Source: DAIRVC01 sp036803025 (lineage in GTDB: Bacteria; Chloroflexota; Anaerolineae; Anaerolineales; E44-bin32). From it: a DNA stretch of 6,243 nucleotides. Both the position numbers and the translations under genes were made by a program. Positions within the stretch are counted from its first letter, which is position 1. Each line of letters begins with the position of its first letter. Shown here one piece after another: positions 1-5,389 of this stretch. The stretch covers positions 1 to 6,243 of the forward strand of contig DAIRVC010000158.1 of the NCBI GenBank assembly GCA_036803025.1, given 5' to 3'. The notes under the pieces are model-generated. The model worked only from the letters and a program-made list of their open reading frames with translations, did no database searches and was not told the origin of the DNA.

Positions 1-685
1 GCGTGGCATAGGTGCGGAGCATGCGCGCCGGCGCCTCACCGGCCACGTCCTGCGGAAGCCACAAGCTGATCTCGCCCAATAGCGTGTGCATCCCCTGGAT
101 CGGCGCCGAGATCGTCGGCCGGCCCCGCGGCGCGGGCGCGGCGGCCGGGAAGCGCAGGAGCAGGGTTTCCCGCCCGGGCTGGTTGCGCAGGCTGATCAAG
201 GTGCTGTCAGCCCGGAAGGCCCGGAAGCTCTTCTCCCCTACCGTGCGCAGGATTTCGTCCTGGTCCCTCAGTCCCACCAGAGCCGCGGCCAGCTCCGAGA
301 CTGCCACCGCCTCGCGCTCGCGGGCCTGCGCCTTGGCCTTGCTCGCCTGGGCCTGGCCGATGAGCTGGCTGATGACGACCGCCACCACCAGGAATACGGC
401 CAGCGCCACCAGGTCTTCGGGGCGAATCACATGCAGGGTCAGATAGGGAGGGGTGAATAGGTAGTTGAGCAGCAGGAATGCCAGGACGGCCGAGCCGATC
501 CCGGAGGCCAGGCCCCACAGCGCGGCAGAGAAACCCACTGGGAGCAGGTAGAGCAGGGCCGCCGCCTCGGTCTCGAGTGACGGCCGCAGGAGGTAGGGGG
601 CGACCGTCGCCGCGGCCGTTAGAAGCAGACCGGCGAGGAGGCCCGCAACCTGGTCGCGCGAGGGGAAGCGAATCCGACCCAGCAT
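1..685 (-). CDS. Sensor histidine kinase, KdpD-like DUF4118 type (N-terminal part, cut by window edge)
   Basis: This is the N-terminal 228 residues of a probable membrane sensor kinase; the catalytic part lies beyond the left edge. About four hydrophobic segments (roughly residues 13-33, 43-61, 62-79 and 92-110) form a DUF4118 membrane module. It carries the family hallmarks LLYLLPV (44-50) and NYLFTPP (74-80), comparable to the NFFFTPP-type motif of KdpD. A charged, probably coiled-coil linker rich in A, K, E and R follows (about 111-130), then SELAAALVGLRDQDEIL (130-146), which opens a GAF-like domain. Unlike KdpD itself, there is no N-terminal KdpD or universal-stress domain, because the chosen ATG at 685 starts just before the first membrane segment. 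No Shine-Dalgarno sequence precedes it, but GATAAT lies 7 bases upstream, so the message may be leaderless. It is divergent from the response regulator at 1211. The DUF4118 call is confident; the histidine kinase identity is inferred from the architecture. Confidence 0.85.
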   Translation of the reverse strand, partial: MLGRIRFPSRDQVAGLLAGLLLTAAATVAPYLLRPSLETEAAALLYLLPVGFSAALWGLASGIGSAVLAFLLLNYLFTPPYLTLHVIRPEDLVALAVFLVVAVVISQLIGQAQASKAKAQAREREAVAVSELAAALVGLRDQDEILRTVGEKSFRAFRADSTLISLRNQPGRETLLLRFPAAAPAPRGRPTISAPIQGMHTLLGEISLWLPQDVAGEAPARMLRTYAT

Positions 686-692
686 GCAGGCT

Positions 693-698
693 ATTATC
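693..698 (-). promoter_or_regulatory. Candidate -10 element (GATAAT) for the sensor kinase gene
   Basis: Read on the minus strand, GATAAT matches the TATAAT consensus at 5 of 6 positions. It ends 7 bases before the ATG at 685, so transcription would start at or next to the start codon. No convincing -35 hexamer lies 16-18 bases upstream and no Shine-Dalgarno sequence is present. A leaderless transcript is therefore the simplest reading, but the call rests on one hexamer. Confidence 0.35.
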
Positions 699-783
699 GT
701 CCCAGGCGACCCGGACGGGGAGGGCGCGCAGCCGGCCCGGCCGCAAGTGCAAACCAGGTGAAAGGTCGCTCGGCCGCCCCGGG

Positions 784-792
784 TGCTATGAT
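784..792 (+). promoter_or_regulatory. Extended -10 promoter-like element TGCTATGAT
   Basis: TG-N-TATGAT is a textbook extended -10, with TATGAT matching TATAAT at 5 of 6 positions. The -35 position is poor, which extended -10 promoters tolerate. Transcription would start near 799 and run right across about 400 non-coding bases towards the response-regulator gene. It could drive a small RNA or a second, long-leader transcript of that gene. Confidence 0.4.
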
Positions 793-954
793 GAAAGCGC
801 AAACCGAACGCTGGCAGGGCGTCAGGAGACAACACCAGATCCCATTTCGAGTGTCTAGTGCCGGTCCCCTCGTGGCTCCCGGCCTGCGCTCACAAGATTA
901 GTCTGCTGCTCTCCGGATGCCACAACCGCGCGACACGGTTTGCTCTCCTCCTCC

Positions 955-984
955 GCCGAGCCCTTGAGCCGCCAAGGGCTCGGC
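955..984. repeat. Perfect 11-bp inverted repeat (hairpin with 8-base loop)
   Basis: Left arm GCCGAGCCCTT (955-965) and right arm AAGGGCTCGGC (974-984) are exact reverse complements around an 8-base loop. Neither side is followed by a T-run, so it is not a standard intrinsic terminator in either direction. It would be a very stable RNA hairpin if transcribed, and could instead be a protein-binding site. It lies inside the non-coding divergent region. Confidence 0.75.
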
Positions 985-1148
985 CGCGAGTCCGGCCGAA
1001 AGGCAATTCCGGCTACCCGACAGCGAAGAGAGTCCTGCACGCTCTCTGCCGTCAACCCCCCGTGGACCCGCCTCGCCCAGGGGACTGGTTGGGGGGCGAA
1101 CAGCCCGACCCCGGGAGCAGCCCGGCCGAGGTTATGCCGGCCGACGGG

Positions 1149-1169
1149 GCGGTTGCGCGGCCAAACCGC
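1149..1169. repeat. Operator-like inverted repeat GCGGTT-N9-AACCGC
   Basis: Two exact 6-base arms with a 9-base spacer cover the -35 and most of the spacer of the response-regulator promoter. A regulator bound there would compete with RNA polymerase. A related pair, AACCG-N7-CGGTT, lies at 924-940. With arms this short in GC-rich DNA, chance is a serious alternative. Confidence 0.35.
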
Positions 1170-1180
1170 TATGGTACACT
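1153..1180 (+). promoter_or_regulatory. Promoter of the response-regulator gene
   Basis: TTGCGC (1153-1158) is a weak -35 and TACACT (1175-1180) a fair -10 at 16-base spacing. The -10 is preceded by TG and one base (TGGTACACT), making it an extended -10. Transcription would begin near 1187, giving a leader of about 24 bases that contains the Shine-Dalgarno sequence GGAGG at 1201-1205. An inverted repeat, GCGGTT (1149-1154) and AACCGC (1164-1169), overlaps the -35 and spacer and could be an operator. Confidence 0.5.
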
Positions 1181-1210
1181 TCCTCGTGTAGACCCGAGGC
1201 GGAGGCCCGA

Positions 1211-1597
1211 ATGGCCCAGACGGGAAAACGAGTCGTTTGCGTCGAAGACGAACCCGAGATGATCGATCTGGTTCGCCTGATCCTCGGCCGCAAAGGCTAT
1301 GAGGTCATCGGCGCAAACGGCGGGATCGAGGGCCTGGAGACCGTCCGTCGTGAGAAGCCCGACTTGATCCTGCTGGACCTGATGATGCCCGATATGGACG
1401 GCTGGGAGGTCTACCAGCAGATCAAGGCTGATCCTGGCCTGCGCGACATCCCGGTCATCGTCGTGACCGCCAAGGCCCAGTCGATCGACAAGGTGCTTGG
1501 CCTGCATATCGCCAAGGTGGACGACTACATCACCAAGCCATTCGGCCCGCAGGAACTGCTGGAGAGTGTCGACAAGATCCTGGGCGTGGCTGATTGA
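1211..1597 (+). CDS. Single-domain CheY-like response regulator
   Basis: A 128-residue protein made of one receiver domain and nothing else, so it signals by phosphorylation-dependent binding to partners rather than by its own DNA-binding or enzymatic output. All key receiver residues are visible: acidic pair E12-D13 in VEDEP, phospho-acceptor D56 in LILLDLMMPDMDGW, switch T86 in VIVVTAK, aromatic Y106, and K109 in DDYITKPF. Length is normal for the family. The ATG at 1211 is fixed by GGAGG five bases upstream. A promoter lies at 1153-1180 and an intrinsic terminator follows at 1619-1643, so it is probably mainly monocistronic. It is divergent from the DUF4118 sensor kinase, which could be its phosphodonor, but that pairing is inference. 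Confidence 0.95.
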   Translation: MAQTGKRVVCVEDEPEMIDLVRLILGRKGYEVIGANGGIEGLETVRREKPDLILLDLMMPDMDGWEVYQQIKADPGLRDIPVIVVTAKAQSIDKVLGLHIAKVDDYITKPFGPQELLESVDKILGVAD

Positions 1598-1618
1598 GGA
1601 TCGCCCCGAAACGCCCCG

Positions 1619-1643
1619 GGGGCGGCCGCGGTCGCCCCTTTTT
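1619..1643 (+). terminator. Intrinsic terminator after the response regulator
   Basis: GGGGCG (1619-1624) pairs perfectly with CGCCCC (1633-1638) around an 8-base loop and is followed directly by five T (1639-1643). It lies 21 bases after the response-regulator stop and only 17 bases before the DUF192 start. Two further CGCCCC copies at 1602-1607 and 1612-1617 could pair with the same G-rich arm, so the stem has a potential competitor of the kind seen in attenuators. Confidence 0.75.
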
Positions 1644-1650
1644 CACGTGT

Positions 1651-1654
1651 GGAG
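1651..1654 (+). promoter_or_regulatory. Shine-Dalgarno sequence that sets the DUF192 start
   Basis: GGAG ends six bases before the GTG at 1661, a good spacing. The alternative in-frame GTG at 1649 overlaps this site and has no Shine-Dalgarno sequence of its own, only the terminator's T-run. This favours 1661. Confidence 0.55.
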
Positions 1655-1660
1655 CTCGGC

Positions 1661-2038
1661 GTGGCCCGCTGGCTGACCGTCCACAATCCCGCCCGGACAC
1701 CCTCGCTTGTGGTTCGAGCGCGCTGGTGCGTCGAATTCGCCTGTCGCCTGCGGGGGCTAACCTGGCGCCGGTCACTCGACCCCGGAACGGGACTGCTGCT
1801 GGTGCAATCCGGGGAGTCGCGCAGTAACGCCGCGATCCACATGTGGGCGGTCTTCTTCCCGCTGGGTGTGGTATGGCTCGACAGTCAACGGCGCGTGGTC
1901 GATGTCTGCCGGGCGCTGCCGTGGCGGATCTACGTCCCGCGCTCGGCGGCGCGCTACGTCCTGGAGGGGGAACCGACGATCCTGGAGCGGGTCGCCGTGG
2001 GAGAGGTGCTCGAGTTCGTTGACGATGCGTACCCTTAG
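1661..2038 (+). CDS. DUF192 family protein
   Basis: A 125-residue protein that I place in the DUF192 family, small beta-rich proteins of unknown function. Recognisable family features in order are the N-terminal strand region (about 15-50), AIHMW (58-62, in place of the usual IHTFFM-like stretch), FPLGVVWLD (66-74), RVVDV (78-82), LPWR (86-89) and YVLEGEP (99-105), then VAVGEVLEF (111-119). No export signal is obvious with this start, although many relatives are exported. GTG at 1661 is chosen for its Shine-Dalgarno sequence; GTG at 1649 would add four residues. The 3' end overlaps the peptidase gene by 14 bases in another frame, so the two are very likely co-transcribed and translationally coupled. 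No separate promoter is evident after the terminator at 1619-1643, so expression may rely on read-through or a promoter inside the upstream gene. Confidence 0.8.
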   Translation: MARWLTVHNPARTPSLVVRARWCVEFACRLRGLTWRRSLDPGTGLLLVQSGESRSNAAIHMWAVFFPLGVVWLDSQRRVVDVCRALPWRIYVPRSAARYVLEGEPTILERVAVGEVLEFVDDAYP

Positions 2039-3416
2039 GCTGGCCCTGCTCCTGCTGATCTTGTTCAGCTCCGTTTCGGCGGCCCAGGCTCAGGAATCGG
2101 GCCCGGTGTACGTCGTCGTGGAGGGCGACACGCTGACGGCCATCGCCGTCAAGTTCGGCACCTCGGTCGAGGCCCTGGTCGAGGCGAATGGGATTGCGGA
2201 TCCTTCGGTGCTCTTCCCGGGGATGCCGCTGATCATCCCTGGCTTCGAGGGCGTCAGCGGGGTCCTGACGACGCAGGACATCCGCTTCGGCGAATCGCTC
2301 GTCAGTCTCAGCCAGCGTTATGGGGTCGAGCCGGAGGCGCTGGGGCGGCTGAACCGGGTGGTCAGTCCGGGCCGGCTGTATGTCGGCCAGGCCCTGATCG
2401 TGCCCGAAGCCGGGGCCAACGCACGCGCTCTCCCTGAAGCGACGATGCTGCAGATCCGGGCGGGGGAGACGACCCTCGAGTGGGCGGCGCGACGCGGGAT
2501 CAATCCGTGGACGCTGCGGCTCCTCAACCGCGAGCCGGCCCGCTTCTGGGCCGAGCCGGGCGCGATCCTGGCGACGCCAGGAGGTGCCGGGCCGGCCTCG
2601 GCGCTGGCCGCACCGCTGGCCTCCGTCGAACTGGATGTCAGCCCGGCGATCCAGGGGCGAACGGAAGAGATTCGCTTGCACCTGAGCGAGGCTGCGACGG
2701 CCGAGGGCAGCCTGGGCGCCTGGTCATTGAACTTCTTCCCGCTCGACGACGACACGCTGGTCGCGCTGCAGGGCATCCACGCGATGGCCGAGCCCGGGCT
2801 GTATGACATGCAAGTCCGTGTCCGCGACGCCCAGAGCGGGGAGCTGCGCTTTGCCGCCGCCCAGCCGCTCCTGGTGGTCGAGGCCGGCTATCCGAACGAC
2901 CCGCCTCTGGCTGTCCCGGCGGAGACGATCGACCCGCAGGTGACCTCGGTGGAAGACGCGCAAGTCGCGGCGGTGGTCGGGGCGGTCGAGGCCGAGCGGT
3001 TGTGGCAAGGTGCTTTCAACTACCCGGTCAGCAACTACGATCCCCTATCGTCGCGATTCGGGTCGCGGCGGTCGTACAACAACAGCGGCTATGACTACTA
3101 TCATGCCGGCCTGGACTTCTTCTATACGAGTCTGGACGATCAGATCTACGCGCCGGCGCCCGGGCGCGTGGTGTTCGCCGGCCCGCTGACGGTGCGCGGC
3201 AACACGACCTTCATCGATCACGGCTGGGGCGTGTACTCGGGTTACCTGCACCAGACCGAGATCCTGGTGGCCGTCGGGGATGTGGTCGAGACCGGCCAGG
3301 TAATCGGCCGGGTGGGGCAGACGGGCCGAGTCACCGGCCCGCACCTGCATTGGGAGATCTGGGTCGGGGGTGTGCCCGTCAATCCGCTCGACTGGGTGCA
3401 GCGTGCCTACCCATAG
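2025..3416 (+). CDS. Exported LysM-domain M23 metallopeptidase (cell-wall hydrolase)
   Basis: A 463-residue protein predicted to be exported and to cut peptidoglycan cross-links or bridges. Residues 1-22 are a signal peptide (R2 and R5, hydrophobic core, AQA before the cut). Two clear LysM domains follow at about 29-72 (VVVEGDTLTAIAVKFGTS) and 82-127, then a degenerate third at about 141-186. A beta-rich linker domain spans about 197-287, and the M23 domain about 340-460. The zinc ligands and catalytic residues are complete: H360 and D364 (HAGLD), H409 (YLH), H440 and H442 (HLH), matching the LytM pattern. The ATG at 2025 is chosen because the signal peptide begins exactly there; the frame opens further upstream, but that part is out-of-frame DUF192 sequence. 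There is no well-spaced Shine-Dalgarno sequence, so translation is probably coupled to DUF192. An active enzyme is more likely than an EnvC-type inactive one. Confidence 0.93.
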   Translation: MRTLRLALLLLILFSSVSAAQAQESGPVYVVVEGDTLTAIAVKFGTSVEALVEANGIADPSVLFPGMPLIIPGFEGVSGVLTTQDIRFGESLVSLSQRYGVEPEALGRLNRVVSPGRLYVGQALIVPEAGANARALPEATMLQIRAGETTLEWAARRGINPWTLRLLNREPARFWAEPGAILATPGGAGPASALAAPLASVELDVSPAIQGRTEEIRLHLSEAATAEGSLGAWSLNFFPLDDDTLVALQGIHAMAEPGLYDMQVRVRDAQSGELRFAAAQPLLVVEAGYPNDPPLAVPAETIDPQVTSVEDAQVAAVVGAVEAERLWQGAFNYPVSNYDPLSSRFGSRRSYNNSGYDYYHAGLDFFYTSLDDQIYAPAPGRVVFAGPLTVRGNTTFIDHGWGVYSGYLHQTEILVAVGDVVETGQVIGRVGQTGRVTGPHLHWEIWVGGVPVNPLDWVQRAYP

Positions 3417-3428
3417 CGGCGGCTCCGA

Positions 3429-3680
3429 TCAGCCCGGCGGTTCGTCGGCCGCGGCAGTGCCCTCGCGGTAGCCTCGCAGCACCTCGCGGGCGTTCGACTC
3501 GTGGGCGCGCGGGACGTAGATCTCGACCTGAGCCATCGGCCCGACGGTGAGACCGTAGGCCGTTCCGGCCGACTCGTGCGACAGCCAAACCGGGATCCCG
3601 GACGCCTCCAGGAGGCCGCGCACGATCTCCGCTTCGATCATGCCCGTCACGGTTTCAACACTGACGATCTCGTCGTTCAT
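3429..3680 (-). CDS. DUF2007 family small protein
   Basis: An 83-residue cytoplasmic protein resembling DUF2007, a family named as putative signal-transducing proteins without an established role. The pattern is a beta strand IVSVET, a helix over residues 12-27 (GMIEAEIVRGLLEASG), GIPVWL (28-33), a central loop, the strand QVEIYVP (51-57) and a final helix SNAREVLRGYRE (62-73). The frame stays open up to 3788, but residues before MNDE look unrelated to the family and would cross the promoter at 3753-3758, so the ATG at 3680 is preferred. No Shine-Dalgarno sequence is visible. It converges on the peptidase gene with 12 bases between stop codons and no visible terminator. It is divergent from the two-gene operon at 3794. 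Confidence 0.8.
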   Translation of the reverse strand: MNDEIVSVETVTGMIEAEIVRGLLEASGIPVWLSHESAGTAYGLTVGPMAQVEIYVPRAHESNAREVLRGYREGTAAADEPPG

Positions 3681-3752
3681 CGCTGGACCCAACCGCCGCA
3701 ACCTGCTTGTGCCCTGCAGACCCGCCGGCGGCTTCCGGCCTGCCTCGCTTGT

Positions 3753-3760
3753 AGTATAAT
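3753..3760. promoter_or_regulatory. Overlapping divergent -10 elements (AGTATAAT)
   Basis: Read rightward, 3755-3760 is a perfect TATAAT; read leftward, 3753-3758 gives TATACT (5 of 6). Neither has a strong -35 at normal spacing. Rightward transcription would start near 3767, some 27 bases before the 531-residue gene. Leftward it would start near 3746, leaving a leader of about 65 bases before the DUF2007 gene. This fits a symmetric bidirectional promoter serving both. Confidence 0.55.
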
Positions 3761-3778
3761 GTTGAAAGCGTTCCCCGC

Positions 3779-3784
3779 TATACT
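3779..3784 (+). promoter_or_regulatory. Second -10-like hexamer (TATACT) next to the start at 3794
   Basis: TATACT ends nine bases before the ATG, so a transcript from it would begin at or within a few bases of the start codon. No standard -35 sits upstream. It is an alternative to the TATAAT at 3755-3760, and is of interest because this gene has no Shine-Dalgarno sequence. Confidence 0.3.
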
Positions 3785-3793
3785 GCAATCCAG

Positions 3794-5389
3794 ATGACGT
3801 CTGCCGCCACTGCCCCTCAATCCGCCTATTGGTCCAAGTTCGACCTCGAATCGGGCGATCTTGAATTCATCTACAACTTGCTCCTCGACCGCGAGGTGCC
3901 GCTGACCTCAGCGGACATGGCGCTGGCGCTGGTCGCGCGGCGGCTGGAGCGGCTCGCCGCACAGGCGGCCGCAGGCGCCGCTTCGGCCACGCCGGTCTAC
4001 CTGCCCGGGGGCGAGTTCGCCATCGATCAAGAACTCGTCTTCCCCAGCCTGGGGGGACGCATCGGACGGGTGGTCGGCATACGCGCCGGAGTCAACCCGG
4101 ACTTGGGGAACTTCGACGTCTTGCAGGTCGACTTTGCCGGCGACGGGGGTCGGCGCGAGTTCGCCGCACGGCTGGCCGATCACAAACTCAACCGCAAACC
4201 CGACCCCGTGCCGGAAGCCGAGCAGTTCACCACGCCCGAGGCCATCCTGGCCTTGTTCGGTCCGGTCGTCGAAGCGCGCTTGTCGGAGCGGCTGGTCCAG
4301 CAGGCCGATATCGTGCGCATCGCCGGCCGGTGGTTCCCGCGCGCGCTTCTGGCCGAAATCAACGTCGGCCACCTCAACCTGGCCGAGGCGGTTCTCGACG
4401 TTGCCGCCGGCGGCCCGCTGCCGACGCGGGCGCTGCTCGAACACGTCGAGCTGCCCGCTTCGATCGACCCGCTCCTGGCCGAGTTCTCGCTGGACTACGC
4501 CTTGCAGGAAGATGAGCGCTTCGACGAGGTCGGGCCTGCCGGGCAGGTCCTGTGGTTCCTGCGGCGACTGGAACCGTCGGAGATCCTCTTCCCGCCGGCA
4601 CGGCTGGCGTTCCACGAAGTGGCCCACGCGCGCGGCCGGCTGACCGACGAGCTGTTGGCCCTTGAGCGCGAGCTCGACGACGAGTTCAGCCCGCTCGAGC
4701 CCGCTCGCCCGGGGGCGGACGAGGTCATCCTGGCCCTGCTCTTCCCGCACTGGCGCATGGGAACGCTGCCGCTCTCGTCGCGCTTGCTGCCGCTGTTCCC
4801 AACCGCTTACGAGGCGCCGCGCATCCGCTTTGTCCTGGTCGATGGACACAGCGGGCAGAAGTTCCCCGGCTGGGTGGTGCGCAAGGAGCGTTTCGTCTAC
4901 GGGCTGGAAGATTGGTATCGTAGCTGCGATCTTCCCACCGGAGGGCACGTGCGCGTCCGCCGGGGTGAATTGCCGGGAGAGGTGATCGTCGAGGCCGTCG
5001 ACCGGCGCAAGCGCAACGATTGGATCCGCACTGTGGCCATCAGCGCCGACCAGCAGATCGGCTTCACCATGCTCAAGCAGCCGGTCGGAGCCGCGTATGA
5101 CGACCGGATGGTCGTGGGGGTGCCGAATCCGGCGGCACTGGACGAGGCCTGGGCGCACGGCGAGCAGCGCAAGCTGCCGCTGGAACGCCTGGTGCTGCAC
5201 GTCTTCCGTGAGCTGGCCAAGCTCAACCCGCAGAGCGCGGTGCACGCCCAGGCGCTCTACTCCGGGCTCAATGTGCTGCGGCGCGTGCCGCCCGCGCCGA
5301 TCTTCGTCGAGTTGGTGACTCGACCCCATTTCGTCCACGTCGGCGACAATTACTTCCGCCTGGACGAGACGGCAGGAGGCCCCGCATGA
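3794..5389 (+). CDS. Uncharacterised 531-residue protein, first gene of a coupled pair
   Basis: I do not recognise a named family; the sequence has the look of a conserved Chloroflexota hypothetical protein. Residues 18-55 are helical (DLEFIYNLLLDREVPLT, then a helix), possibly a small helix-turn-helix. Residues 67-132 are beta-rich with FPSLGGRIGRVVGIRAGVNP, like a small barrel. The middle (about 145-335) is mainly helical, including an acidic helix at 284-298. Residues 342-415 are again beta-rich (IRFVLVDGHSG, GGHVRVRRGELPG). The C-terminus (about 462-524) reads like a winged helix: helices LERLVLHVFRELAKL and HAQALYSGLNVLRR, then a wing ending in NYFRLD. No signal peptide or membrane segment is seen, so it should be cytoplasmic. 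A nucleic-acid role is inference from fold-like patterns only. The ATG at 3794 has no Shine-Dalgarno sequence. The stop codon overlaps the next start (ATGA), so the two proteins are probably made together. Confidence 0.85.
   Translation: MTSAATAPQSAYWSKFDLESGDLEFIYNLLLDREVPLTSADMALALVARRLERLAAQAAAGAASATPVYLPGGEFAIDQELVFPSLGGRIGRVVGIRAGVNPDLGNFDVLQVDFAGDGGRREFAARLADHKLNRKPDPVPEAEQFTTPEAILALFGPVVEARLSERLVQQADIVRIAGRWFPRALLAEINVGHLNLAEAVLDVAAGGPLPTRALLEHVELPASIDPLLAEFSLDYALQEDERFDEVGPAGQVLWFLRRLEPSEILFPPARLAFHEVAHARGRLTDELLALERELDDEFSPLEPARPGADEVILALLFPHWRMGTLPLSSRLLPLFPTAYEAPRIRFVLVDGHSGQKFPGWVVRKERFVYGLEDWYRSCDLPTGGHVRVRRGELPGEVIVEAVDRRKRNDWIRTVAISADQQIGFTMLKQPVGAAYDDRMVVGVPNPAALDEAWAHGEQRKLPLERLVLHVFRELAKLNPQSAVHAQALYSGLNVLRRVPPAPIFVELVTRPHFVHVGDNYFRLDETAGGPA

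Larger units (their letters stand above)
686..1210. other. Long non-coding divergent region with promoters and hairpins
   Basis: About 525 bases separate the divergent kinase and response-regulator genes. Open frames cross it on both strands, but their translations are low-complexity, rich in R, P and G, and resemble no family I know. What it does hold is a kinase-proximal -10 (693-698), an extended -10 facing right (784-792), a perfect 11-bp inverted repeat (955-984), a 6-bp hairpin AGAGAG/CTCTCT (1027-1047), a 6-bp CGGCCG hairpin (1123-1143), and the response-regulator promoter with an inverted repeat over it (1149-1180). I looked for the conserved cores of RNase P RNA, tmRNA, SRP RNA and common riboswitches and did not find them. 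It may be an untranslated leader, a small RNA gene, or simply a control region. Confidence 0.6.

Noticed and set aside
207..752. A 181-codon minus-strand frame starting at 752
   Set aside because: It is in a different frame from the DUF4118 kinase, whose hallmark motifs are clear. Its own product is proline- and glycine-rich with no recognisable pattern.
686..1210. RNase P RNA, tmRNA, SRP RNA or a common riboswitch in the non-coding region
   Set aside because: None of the conserved cores I know for these RNAs is present on either strand. This was judged by eye, so a covariance-model search would be decisive.
858..1262. A plus-strand open frame across the divergent region into the response-regulator gene
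   Set aside because: It crosses the regulator promoter and Shine-Dalgarno site and has R/P-rich composition with no family resemblance.
1866..2024. N-terminal extension of the peptidase from an upstream ATG
   Set aside because: The extra 53 residues are out-of-frame DUF192 sequence, and the signal peptide begins exactly at 2025.
1530..2681. A 383-codon minus-strand open frame across the terminator, DUF192 and the peptidase
   Set aside because: It is low-complexity R/P/A/G sequence antisense to two recognisable families.
3681..3788. Longer DUF2007 protein starting at 3788
   Set aside because: The added residues do not fit the family, and the start lies upstream of the leftward -10 at 3753-3758.
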